From NCBI GenBank assembly GCA_964479695.1, contig CAYZSO010000002.1, positions 1 through 64,000 on the forward strand: a stretch of DNA of 64,000 nt, read 5' to 3'. Below the pieces are notes generated by a model. That model was not told the DNA's origin. It saw only the letters and a list, made by a program, of their open reading frames with translations, and searched no databases. Each line of letters opens with the position of its first letter. Position 1 is the first letter of the stretch. Shown piece after piece: positions 44,081 to 53,100 of the stretch. The stretch comes from JAAYZH01 sp964479695. Lineage in GTDB: Bacteria; Bacillota; Clostridia; Saccharofermentanales; Fastidiosipilaceae. Made by a program: the position numbers and the translations under genes.

Positions 44081-44967
44081 CTACCCTCAAGGTATGGCTG
44101 GTTTTCGAAACTATTCTTTTGATAACTTGAGGATAATGTCTACCTATATGGTGTGGCTGGTTTTTGAAACTATTCTTTGATAAATTGAGGGTAATGTCTA
44201 CCTATATAGTGTGGCTGGTTTTTAAAACTATTCTTTTTGGCAGTTCTTGACCAAAGCTTACCCAGCAATTTTCTAGTTAAAGCCTACCCTCAAGGTGTGG
44301 CTGATTTTCGAAACTATTCTTTTGATAACTTGAGGATAATGTCTACAGATATGGTGTGGCTGGTTTTTGAAACTATTCTTGAGCGATGATGGCTAGAGGC
44401 TAGTGGCCAGGGGCTTTATACCCCACCCTCAAGGTGTGGCTGATATTTGAAACTATTCTTTTTGATGATTCGAGAGGAATGTCAATCCGTAAGGTGTGGC
44501 TTTTTTCGAAACTATCCTTTGGTAACTTAAGGTTAATGTCCACCTATATGGTGTGGCTGGTTTTTGAAACTATTCTTTTTGGCAATTCTTGGCCAAAGCT
44601 TATCCAGCAATTTTCTGGCTAAAGCCTACCCTCAAGGTGTGGCTGGTTTTTGAAACTATTCTTTTTGGCAGTTCTTGGCCAAAGCTTATCCAGCAATTTT
44701 CTGGATAAAGCCTACCCTCAAGGTGTGGCTGATATTCGAAACTATTCTTGAGCGATGATGGCTAGAGGCTAGTGGCCAGGGGCTCTATACCCTACCCTCA
44801 GGGTGTGGCTGATATTCGAAACTATTCTTGAGCGATGATGGCTAGAGGCTAGTGGCCAGGGGCTCTATACCCTACCCTCAGGGTGTGGCTGATATTTGAA
44901 ACTATTCTTTTGATAACTTGAGGATAATGTCTACAGATATGGTGTGGCTGGTTTTTGAAACTATTCT
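44081..44967 (+). repeat. Repeat array 3 (about 13 copies, plus orientation)
   Basis: Units contain GTGTGGCTGRTTTTYGAAAC followed by TATTCTT, beginning near 44081, 44139, 44198, 44283, 44342, 44417, 44482, 44539, 44623, 44711, 44787, 44863 and 44930. The prefix is either CTACCCTCAAG or CTACCTATATG. Intervals come in two types: GATAACTTGAGGATAATGT, and GAGCGATGATGGCTAGAGGC then TAGTGGCCAGGGGC; the latter is the reverse complement of array 2 intervals. I see no gene in 43947-45381. Confidence 0.92.
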
Positions 44968-45004
44968 GGAACTGCGATTTAGTCACAAAAATTTAACAAT
45001 TTAA

Positions 45005-45129
45005 GTGGGGACGGAACTTGAATTTCTGAATTCAAAGGACTATTATATTACCAGTCACTGGGGGACGGAACTTGAATGGAAGAGCACTCATTTCAAGCGC
45101 CAAACAGTCACCAGGGACACAACTTGACT
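45005..45129 (+). repeat. Three REP-like elements upstream of the Y1 gene
   Basis: Copies are GTGGGGACGGAACTTGAAT (45005-45023), CAGTCACTGGGGGACGG then AACTTGAAT (45052-45077), and CAGTCACCAGGGACACAACT then TGACT (45105-45129), about 54 bp apart. TTGAAT with ATTCAA can form a small hairpin after the first copy. Similar GGGGACGG-type elements accompany REP-associated tyrosine transposase genes in other Clostridia (from memory). Confidence 0.75.
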
Positions 45130-45189
45130 AACACATTTGAAGTACTATCCTTCCATTGTCGCTCATACACAACATCGAAAGCGTCAACA

Positions 45190-45375
45190 TACAAACGCAA
45201 AACGAAACAAAACCAAACCAAACCAAACCAAACCAAACAAAATAAAACCAAACCAAACCAACACCACATACACCCTACACCACATAAACACTACCCACAA
45301 TCAACAACATACAAGCACAACACCAAAACACCCAAACCAACCCCAACCCCCAACCCCAACCACCACAGAAAGGAA
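45190..45375. repeat. CA-rich low-complexity leader before the Y1 gene
   Basis: AAACC units are repeated from about 45205 to 45260, then CACCACATAAACAC and CCAACCCC units up to the ribosome site. An open frame running through it from 45076 is an artefact of the composition. Confidence 0.75.
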
Positions 45376-45381
45376 ATATCC

Positions 45382-46119
45382 ATGGCACGCGAAGCCAGAG
45401 AACGAGATCTATACGGCATCTATCACATCAGCCAGTCGGGCAGTAGGAACCGGGATATTTTCCGCTCTGAGGAAGACCGTCAACTGTTCATAGACGGCCT
45501 AACAGAAGCGAAGAAACAATTTCGCTTCACGCTCATCGCCTACTGTTTGATTGATCCGCAGCGTTACCACTTAATCATCAGGCTCGAGGGCTGCGACATT
45601 TCGCAGCTGATGGCAAGTCTTAACATTCGGTATACGCGCCAGTTGAATCAGCCGGCGGGGCTTTTCAGGGATCGATTCAGGAGCGAACTTCTGGAGACGA
45701 CGGAAGAGCTGCAGGCAGTTCTGCGAAGCCTTCGAGTCAAGTCTAAGGAAAGTACGCGGTGGAATAGCTTTTGTCGGGTCGATCAGCGGATCGGCACCAC
45801 CAATGCGCTCGGCATTAAGCAAGTGACGAACGAGACAATCGTGGATCTATTCCAAGGAGCGTCGTGCGGCGACCCTGATCATCCTTGCCTAACCACAGAA
45901 GCCGAACTCCTCGCGCAGTTGGAAGAGATGGCAGTGGCGGAGGGCTTGACTTTGGCCAAAGCCCTAGACAACAAGGATCTCCGCAACAACTGGATTCTTC
46001 AGGCGAGGCGGAACACCACACTTACATTACGAGAAATCGGCCAAGTATTCGGGGGTCTCTCCGAATCGATGGTCAGCAAAATAATCAAAGATAGCTTGAA
46101 AGGAAGCCTACATGCTTGA
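45382..46119 (+). CDS. Y1 (IS200/REP-associated) transposase-like protein with degenerate HUH motif
   Basis: A 245-residue protein of the Y1_Tnp superfamily. Typical are GIYHISQSGSRNRDIFRSEEDRQLFIDGL, LIAYCLID and LNIRYTRQLNQPAGLFRDRF with the candidate catalytic Tyr84. The metal-binding HxH, expected as (D/N)HxH after AYCLxx, reads PQRYH: the first His is replaced by Arg61 and only His63 remains. The C-terminus has a helix-turn-helix (TTLTLREIGQVFGGLSESMVSKII). The ATG at 45382 with AAAGGAA upstream is preferred to an ATG at 45076 that reads through CA-rich repeats. Its stop overlaps the thioredoxin-reductase-like start by eight bases, so it is translated in that operon. It is probably a domesticated DNA-binding protein rather than an active transposase. 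Confidence 0.8.
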   Translation: MAREARERDLYGIYHISQSGSRNRDIFRSEEDRQLFIDGLTEAKKQFRFTLIAYCLIDPQRYHLIIRLEGCDISQLMASLNIRYTRQLNQPAGLFRDRFRSELLETTEELQAVLRSLRVKSKESTRWNSFCRVDQRIGTTNALGIKQVTNETIVDLFQGASCGDPDHPCLTTEAELLAQLEEMAVAEGLTLAKALDNKDLRNNWILQARRNTTLTLREIGQVFGGLSESMVSKIIKDSLKGSLHA

Positions 46120-47158
46120 TCTAAACCTCAGCTTGAATATCGACGAATCCGTTCCGGAATATGTCACCCCAACGCCGGACCAAATCTACGACATCCTCAT
46201 CATTGGCGCCGGACCAGCCGGCCTCAACGCCGCTCTCTACGCCAATCGTAAGGGGCTTAATGTCGCGGTCTTTGGCGAAAGAGTGGGCGGCCAAATGCTG
46301 GACACAAACCAGATCGACAACTACATCGGCAGCGGCAAAACCAATGGCTACGACTTGGCTATGTCCTTTGAGAACGATACCCGTCAACTGGGGGTTCCGA
46401 TTCTTGCCGGCTTCCTGATCGAGAGCTGGAGCCGCGACGGCGACCTCTTCGCGCTCCGCGCCACCGACGGCAACACCTACCGCGGTCGCCTGATTATCCT
46501 GGCGACCGGCTCCTCGCCGCGGCACTTGAACATCCCGGGCGAAAACGAACTTCGCGGCCGCGGCGTCAGCTACTGCGCCATTTGCGACGGCCCCCTCTTC
46601 CGCGGCAAACGCATCGTCATAGTCGGCGGTGGTGACTCCGCCATCGAGGCCGCGATCGACACCGCCCGCATAGCAAAGGAAGTCATCGTCGTCCAGCGCA
46701 GCGAATTCCGCGCCAGCCCCGTGCTCATGACCGAGGTCAGGCGCCTCCCCAACGTCCATCTCTTCAAGCAAACCGACACGCTGTCCATCGAAGGCAAAGA
46801 AAAGGTCACCGGCTGCAAGGTCTACGACAAGATCCGCCAGGAAGAGCGCATCATCGAGACCGACGCCGTCTTCATCGAGATCGGCCACAATCCCCATCAA
46901 GGTCCCTTCGAGGGCGACCTAGCCATCGACGAGAACCGCCAGGTCATCATCGACGAGCACAACATGACCTCCATCCCGGGCGTCTTCGCAGCAGGCGACC
47001 TCACCCCCACACCTTTCAAGCAGATCGTCATTGCAGCCGCTGAAGGGGCCAAAGCCGCCCTCTCCGCCAACAACTATCTCGTTACACATCATCCCCAAAC
47101 CAGTGCTGTCCCCTTAAGTTGGGCGAAATCCTCCAAACCCACCTCCAATCGCGAGTAA
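46112..47158 (+). CDS. Thioredoxin reductase-like flavoprotein
   Basis: A 348-residue FAD/NADPH pyridine-nucleotide disulfide reductase. It has the FAD-binding DILIIGAGPAGLNAALYANR (27-46), redox pair CAIC (Cys155, Cys158), NADPH-binding IVGGGDSAIEAAID, and the C-terminal PGVFAAGDLT motif. The N-terminal 24 residues precede the usual start and may be a small extension. It follows the Y1 gene with an eight-base overlap and is followed 120 bp later by a two-domain thioredoxin-like protein, the likely electron acceptor. This pairing resembles AhpF-like or Trx/TrxR systems, so a peroxide- or disulfide-reducing role in an oxygen-sensitive organism is plausible. Confidence 0.9.
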   Translation: MLDLNLSLNIDESVPEYVTPTPDQIYDILIIGAGPAGLNAALYANRKGLNVAVFGERVGGQMLDTNQIDNYIGSGKTNGYDLAMSFENDTRQLGVPILAGFLIESWSRDGDLFALRATDGNTYRGRLIILATGSSPRHLNIPGENELRGRGVSYCAICDGPLFRGKRIVIVGGGDSAIEAAIDTARIAKEVIVVQRSEFRASPVLMTEVRRLPNVHLFKQTDTLSIEGKEKVTGCKVYDKIRQEERIIETDAVFIEIGHNPHQGPFEGDLAIDENRQVIIDEHNMTSIPGVFAAGDLTPTPFKQIVIAAAEGAKAALSANNYLVTHHPQTSAVPLSWAKSSKPTSNRE

Positions 47159-47278
47159 CTATAAATCATCAGAAACCTAAACGTAAAATCACAACAAAAC
47201 TTCAATCCTTGGTCTTTGGCCGAAACAAAACCAAAACCTAAACAAAAACCAAAAGCGTAGACAACGAAAGGAATACAC

Positions 47279-47923
47279 ATGACTTACTTAGATGAACAAA
47301 CCACTCAACAGCTGAACGAATTTTTCGCAGGCCTGGAAAGAGATGTAACCGTCGTCCTCTTCAACCGCGAAGGCGCAGACACAGCCGAAGAAACCGCAAC
47401 CTTGCTGCGCGAAGTCACTTCGCTCAATGACCATCTACACTTAGAAGAAAAAGACCTCGACAAAGACAGCGAACTCGCCGCAGAATATGGCGTTAAATTG
47501 GCTCCCGGCTACGTCCTCCTGGACTCCGAAGGCAATTTCACCCGCATTCGCTTCAACGGCATTCCGCTTGGTCACGAGATCAATTCGTTCTTGAGTGCTT
47601 TGATGGAAGTTGGCGGCGATACACCTGCCATGCCCGAGGAAATGCTGGAGCGCGTCAAGAAGATCGACAAGCCTGTAGATATTAAGGTCTTCGTCACCTT
47701 GTCTTGCCCTCATTGCCCCGGAGCCGTGCAGAAGGCGCATGCTTTGGCCCAAGCAAACCCCAACATCCAAGCTGAGATGATTGAAGCTCAAACCTTCTAC
47801 GATCTCTCCGAAAAATACGGTGTCGGCTCTGTCCCACACATCGTCTTCAACGACACGGAGTCCTTCCTGGGTAACCAACCCTTCGAAGAATTCATCACCT
47901 ACGCCGAAAAGGCCGCAGTGTAA
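47279..47923 (+). CDS. Two-domain thioredoxin-fold oxidoreductase (Pdo / AhpF N-terminal type)
   Basis: A 214-residue protein made of two thioredoxin folds, like archaeal and bacterial protein disulfide oxidoreductases and the AhpF N-terminal domain. The first fold (1-110) has no CxxC. The second has VTLSCPHCPGAV with Cys143 and Cys146, and the cis-Pro loop VGSVPHIVFND. It probably carries electrons from the upstream flavoprotein to substrates such as a peroxidase. AAAGGA precedes the ATG at 47279, and a strong terminator follows at 47977. Confidence 0.88.
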   Translation: MTYLDEQTTQQLNEFFAGLERDVTVVLFNREGADTAEETATLLREVTSLNDHLHLEEKDLDKDSELAAEYGVKLAPGYVLLDSEGNFTRIRFNGIPLGHEINSFLSALMEVGGDTPAMPEEMLERVKKIDKPVDIKVFVTLSCPHCPGAVQKAHALAQANPNIQAEMIEAQTFYDLSEKYGVGSVPHIVFNDTESFLGNQPFEEFITYAEKAAV

Positions 47924-47976
47924 GCGAGGCGCTGAGCGAATCAGCCATCCAGACAATTCATCAACAACCAACTAGG

Positions 47977-48006
47977 ATCGACCCGTTTCGGCGGGTCGAT
48001 TTTTTT
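47977..48006 (+). terminator. Rho-independent terminator of the Y1/TrxR/Pdo operon
   Basis: A perfect 9-bp stem (ATCGACCCG with CGGGTCGAT), loop TTTCGG, and a seven-base T run, 53 nt after the stop codon. Confidence 0.95.
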
Positions 48007-48067
48007 ATGCAAAATTGACTCCAACCAAAATCAATCCAAAAATTCTTTTGGGGGTAATCCCATAATC

Positions 48068-48192
48068 TCACTGAATGGAATCTCGAAATCCTACTGAATG
48101 AAATCGTTAAATCCAACTGAATGAAATCCCCAAATCCCACTGAATCAAATCGCCAAATCTCACTGAATGGAATTGCCAAATTCCACTGAATC
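48068..48192. repeat. 23-bp tandem repeat upstream of the ATPase gene
   Basis: CTGAAT recurs at 48071, 48094, 48117, 48140, 48163 and 48186, an exact 23-bp period in six units of the form CTGAATGAAATCGCCAAATC plus three bases. The last unit supplies the likely -35 box of the next gene. Confidence 0.95.
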
Positions 48193-48202
48193 ATTGTACA
48201 AT
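48173..48202 (+). promoter_or_regulatory. Candidate promoter of the DUF4143 ATPase gene
   Basis: TTGCCA (48173-48178), 18 bp, TACAAT (48197-48202). The start site would be only about 10 nt from AGGAGG, giving a very short leader. Confidence 0.45.
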
Positions 48203-48218
48203 GGCGCCAGGAGGGTCT

Positions 48219-49493
48219 ATGGACAACGCAAAATATCTACCAAGAATCATCGATAAGCAAGTAGAAGAAGCCCTGCAAACCTTCGGCGCCGTCTGCGTCG
48301 AAGGCGCAAAATGGTGCGGAAAAACCTGGACGTCTCAACATCAGAGCAAGTCCAGTTTCTTCCTCGGTGATCCAGCCGGCGGTTTCCAGAATAAGAAATT
48401 AGCTGAACTCTCACCCGATGTGGTGCTCGCCGGCGATCCCCCTCGCTTACTTGATGAATGGCAAGAAGTGCCCTCGTTGTGGGATGCCGTTCGCTATGAA
48501 GTCGATCGCAGAGGCGCAAAAGGACAATTCATTCTAACCGGATCTTCCACACCAACCCAAAAAGGCATCCTTCACTCCGGGGCAGGCAGAATCGTCACGT
48601 TGCGCATGAGGCCCATGACGCTCTTTGAATCGCAAGACTCTACCGGGGAGGTGTCTTTGGCCAAACTAATGAACCGCGAATTCTCACCTGCAATCATCGA
48701 ACAGACATCCCTCGAAACAATCACCAACCTCATCGCGCGCGGCGGTTGGCCGGGTAGTTTGCAGTTGAAGCAGGAGCAATTTCTTAGCGTAAGCAAACAA
48801 TATATCGAAGCTACTTTGGACCATGATATCTATCGTCTGGAAGGGATCAACCGAGACGCCGGAAAAATGCACCTACTCCTGCGCTCCTTGGCCAGAAATG
48901 AAGGAACGACAGCTTCCATCGCCCGCCTAAGAAATGACATTCGAGAATATGAAAATGAAACGATCGATAACAATACAATTGCCGCATATTTGACGCTTTT
49001 CGAAAGACTTTTCCTGATCGAAAACCAGAAAGCCTTCTCCACAAACATCCGCTCCTCAACGCGCGTCAAGCAATCAGACAAAAGACACTTCGTTGACCCG
49101 TCTTTGGCCGTAGCCCTACTGGACACGAACCAAGAAAATTTGATTGGCGACCTCAAAACTCTAGAATCATTATTCGAATCCCTCTGCGAGCGCGATTTGC
49201 GCATCTACGCGGAGTCGTTTGGGGCCAAACTCTATCACTACCAAGACTACGCAAGTCAGGAAATTGATGCCGTCATTGAGCTGAGCGACGGGCGCTGGGG
49301 CGCATTCGAGATCAAGCTCGGGGCAAACCAGATCGACGAAGCAGCCACTTCACTGGTGAAGTTCAAGCAGAAACTTGAGGCCCAGAATGCCCACGCGCCC
49401 CACATTCTCGCCGTCATTTGCGGCCTCACCAACGCCGCCTACCAACGGGCCGATGGCGTCTACGTTGTCCCCATCACAGTCTTAGCCCCGTGA
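48219..49493 (+). CDS. AAA-type ATPase with DUF4143 domain
   Basis: A 424-residue protein of the widespread AAA_14/DUF4143 family. N-terminal ATPase with Walker A EGAKWCGKTWTS, VVLAGDPPRLLDEWQEVP containing Walker B-like acidic residues, and FILTGSSTPTQ as sensor 1. C-terminal DUF4143 part: RLFLIENQKAFSTNIRS, HFVDPSLAVALL, and IDAVIELSDGRWGAFEIKLG, whose (D/E)xK pattern recalls the restriction-endonuclease fold. Cellular role is unknown, though such genes are often lineage-scattered. The start is the ATG at 48219 with AGGAGG upstream. Six 23-bp repeats precede it and a bidirectional terminator follows. Confidence 0.88.
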   Translation: MDNAKYLPRIIDKQVEEALQTFGAVCVEGAKWCGKTWTSQHQSKSSFFLGDPAGGFQNKKLAELSPDVVLAGDPPRLLDEWQEVPSLWDAVRYEVDRRGAKGQFILTGSSTPTQKGILHSGAGRIVTLRMRPMTLFESQDSTGEVSLAKLMNREFSPAIIEQTSLETITNLIARGGWPGSLQLKQEQFLSVSKQYIEATLDHDIYRLEGINRDAGKMHLLLRSLARNEGTTASIARLRNDIREYENETIDNNTIAAYLTLFERLFLIENQKAFSTNIRSSTRVKQSDKRHFVDPSLAVALLDTNQENLIGDLKTLESLFESLCERDLRIYAESFGAKLYHYQDYASQEIDAVIELSDGRWGAFEIKLGANQIDEAATSLVKFKQKLEAQNAHAPHILAVICGLTNAAYQRADGVYVVPITVLAP

Positions 49494-49580
49494 GCGTTTG
49501 CGGCAGATCCTCTGCCCAAGTTTTTGGCCAAGTTTTCGGCCAAAGCCGCCTCCAACCCCACTCATCGCGCACCACCATAC

Positions 49581-49617
49581 AAAAGGCCGTCCCGGAAAAT
49601 TTCCGGAACGGCCTTTC
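49581..49617. terminator. Bidirectional terminator between convergent genes
   Basis: AAAGGCCGT, then CCGGAAA with TTTCCGG, then ACGGCCTTT form a long hairpin with A-rich and T-rich shoulders. It serves the DUF4143 gene from the left and the small membrane protein gene from the right. Confidence 0.85.
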
Positions 49618-49649
49618 GTCACCTATGGAGGGGTGGTAAGAGTTGGTAC

Positions 49650-50102
49650 TCAGGCTTTCTTCTCGTCACTTCTGAAAGAAGCAACAATCAGTGCGATGAT
49701 GGCGAGCAGGAAGCAAATCGCAGCCGCCACAGTGAAATAGAAAACGCGGAAACCCAATGTGTTATCCGGATCCCAGGTGAACAGTGCCGAAATCAGGAGG
49801 ATACGGCTGTTGATCAAGTTACCTAGGACAATCGTGTAAAGGGCAATGGATCCCACGAATCCTACGAGAGTGACATAGGGATTACCGATGCGTGCAGGAG
49901 CAAAAGCAGCCAGTGCATTAAGCAAGATCCCAAGCACGCCTAAGAAGGTCATTGTGCCAATCGAATTTACCGGGTTGGCGCTGCTCAGATTGTGCGATAC
50001 AACCATCAAAACAAGTCCAACGATTCCTAAGAGCAAGGCAATCACATTCAAGGTCTGAACTTTGCCTTTAAATTCAGTGGTCTTAACAGCAGTAGTTGTC
50101 AT
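49650..50102 (-). CDS. Small four-span membrane protein
   Basis: A 150-residue protein with four hydrophobic segments (LNVIALLLGIVGLVLMVVSH first, VAAAICFLLAIIALIVASF last) and short loops. I do not recognise a family. Its ATG overlaps the stop of the GH3 gene by four bases (ATGA), so it is the last gene of the glycoside operon and translationally coupled. It may assist the membrane-anchored glucosidase or transport. Confidence 0.78.
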   Translation of the reverse strand: MTTTAVKTTEFKGKVQTLNVIALLLGIVGLVLMVVSHNLSSANPVNSIGTMTFLGVLGILLNALAAFAPARIGNPYVTLVGFVGSIALYTIVLGNLINSRILLISALFTWDPDNTLGFRVFYFTVAAAICFLLAIIALIVASFRSDEKKA

Positions 50103-53100
50103 TTTGTTTCCCCACTTTCTTTGCGTCTTACAGAAGCAATATAGAGAGCTGCACTACCCAGAGTTAGGACACCACTGACGATCGTAACAGCCAGAAGTGT
50201 ACCTGACCACCAGGTCATCTGGGAATCAACCCGGGTGGTGCTGTTGTAACGATTCATGAGGTTGCTTTGTGTCAATGCATAAAGCATATTGTGAACAGAG
50301 CTCTTAATGGACTCCTGGGCATAGGCATCGCCTTCGAACAGCGTGGGCGTCACATTGGTTCCATCGACCTGGTTCGCAAAGCGCGAGTCATTTTCCAGGA
50401 TCGTCACGCTGTAGAAGCCGGATGCACCACGAATGTCATAATTCGTTGTTCCGGAAGTTAATACGCCACCATAGACATCGAAGTCATCATAGATGTCCGT
50501 AACAGCATAACCTTGGAAGCCCCATTCATCTTTCAGGATGTTCGTCATCAGTTCGCGGCTGGCTGTGCACTCGACAGGTCCGATCTTACTGAAGGAAACC
50601 ATCAAGCCACGCATGCCGGCATCATGATCTTCCGTATCATATTTTGTTGCTTCAAAAGCGATTTGATATGCACGAAGTTCGATTTCACGGGCACGTTGCT
50701 CAGTCATATAAGGCGCAACACCGCCACGGTTGGTTTCTTGGTCGTTAAAGGCGAAGTGCTTAGGAGCAACTACGAGACCGTATTCCAAGGCACCAATTGC
50801 CTCTTCCATGGCAGCAATACCGGAGAGCACCGGGTCTTCCGAGAAGTACTCACCATTACGACCATTGTACTGGTGACGGTGTGTATTGAGACCTGGACCC
50901 CAGAGAATCGGGATGCCTGTGAAGAGTGATTCAACACCGACAAATTCACCGATTTCCTTGAAAAGGTCAACATTGTAGGACGAAGCCATTAGCGGCGAGC
51001 TGCCGAAGACCTGTGGGTTCCAGTTGCCGTTCGGATCGTCAGCACCAATTGCCCACGGGGCGTTGGGGTCTTTCGTCGCGTTCAATGCGACAACCAGACC
51101 ATTACCCGCATTCTCCGTGACATAAGCTTCCGCCAAGCCAATGGATTCTACTTTGGGAATGGTTGGGCCACCGTAAGTGACCAGATATTGGGCTTCTTCC
51201 AGAGTCATTTTGTTCAGGATATCTTCCCAAGCCGGATCATCAAATTCTTTCCCGGCCATTTGGTAGAACATCACTTGATTATCCTGCTCCCACAGAATTG
51301 CGCTGGTATCTTCGCCTGTTTTAATGGTGTAATACCCACCGTTAAGGAGGCCCAGCAAATCCGGATTGGTCACGTTCATCACTTCATACTTCTTCGGATA
51401 AGTACCCGCCCAATCCGCTCGGCTGAGGTAGGTCACTTCTCCGGGTTGGAAATAGTTCCAATCGGCATAGTCAAGTTGATTGGAAATTTTCTGACCGGTT
51501 TTGGAGACGGAGAAAGCCGTCTTGGAAAGGAAGTCTTCCGTGATTTCTTGCTCGTACGCCAGATCCGCATTGGCCTCGCCAACCAATTGATCAGAGGCTA
51601 CACCTTGCAAAGCCATGATATTGTTCAACGCATCATGAGCACCATTGCCGACCGCATAATAGTATTTGCCCGGATCAAGAATATAGGTTCCGAACGTTCC
51701 GTCACCATTGTCGTAGGTGTTGTCGTAGCTGGCCAAGAACTGCATATCGCATTTGACCTGGACTGTTTCTGAAGCTCCGGGTTCTAATGTCTGCGTTTTG
51801 CCGAAGTTCAGGAGCGCAATGGCCGATTTCTCAACTCCTCCGGTGATATAAGGGGCTTGGGCATAAATTTGGACAATGGATTTACCCGCCACATTCCCGG
51901 TATTGGTCACCTTTACGTTAAAGGTCGCGAAGGCATCCGTCTGACCGGTTTCCGCATTCTTCGAGATCTCATAGACAGGGTCGCCTACGATTTCTTGTGT
52001 AAACGTCGTGTAAGAAAGGCCATAGCCGAAACCGTAACTTACTTCATCTGCATAGCTCCAGTTACCCTCGGATTCATAGGCACCAACTGGTGATGAAGCA
52101 TTCCCTTGTCCCAACACGGCATCATAATAACGTGTTTCGTAGTAACGATAGCCAACGTAAATGCCTTCTGCTTCAATGACGTACTTGTCCGATTTTGCTC
52201 GGGTGATCTCATCTTCTGCATTTGCATAGGTGAAGTCACCCATATTCATCATGGCAGGAGTAGACAGATTGTTTGCAGCAAAAATATCCCAGAGGCCGCC
52301 GGATGGACTCACACGTCCACATAAAATATCAGCGACACCCAACATACCGTAACTTCCGGGGAAGCCAATCCAGAGAATAGAGTCGATCTCCGGATCATTC
52401 TTGAGCTCATCGATTTCCATCGTATTAGAAGCGTTGATGAGAACGATCACGTTGTTGCTGGCGGCTTTGGCCTTCGCAATAATATCCCGCTCATTCTGAG
52501 TCAATGCGAGTGGCTCTGTGTACCCTAAACCCTCGGCAACGGATCCTTCTAAATAGTCCTGAGATTCAGCACTGGGTCTGCTCACGACAACAATGGCCGC
52601 GTCCCCATAGGTAGCGAAACTGGCTTCATAGTCCGGATTGACACCGGAGATATCCGCAATGGATGGCTCCGCCGGATCATAGTTAGCACCTGAACTCTCA
52701 TTTTCAGCGTGAGGATATTTTTCGTCGAGAGCGACATAAATATCTCTCATGGTCGGGTTTACTTCAAAACCAGCCCCTTCAAATTCGAACTCATCGCCGG
52801 TCCATTCTTTTATAGTCTGGTTAATGCTTGTTGTACCTGTAGTACGGTCTCTCGCCGTTGTTGTTGCGATCGTATTCGCAAAATCGGTTTGATTTTGAGA
52901 CAAAGCTTGATTCAGCGTGATCATGGGGCCTTGGGCTTTGACACCGAAACTCGAACCCAATAACGAAACTTCGGAACGAATACCGAATAAGGTCACCTTA
53001 GAACCGGCTGGCAAAGGCAAGCCCTGCCCTTCTTCCGCATTGTTCTTCAGCAGAACGGAACCTTCGGCAGCCTCGCGGCGGTTTAAGTCGATAGCGCCGG

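Noticed and set aside
45076..45381. Longer N-terminus for the Y1 protein
   Set aside because: The added 102 residues translate REP-like and AAACC repeats; a good ribosome site and the conserved domain start are at 45382.
45382..46119. Active IS200-type insertion sequence
   Set aside because: No TnpB, no defined subterminal hairpin pair around the gene, a broken HUH motif, and overlap with the next operon gene.
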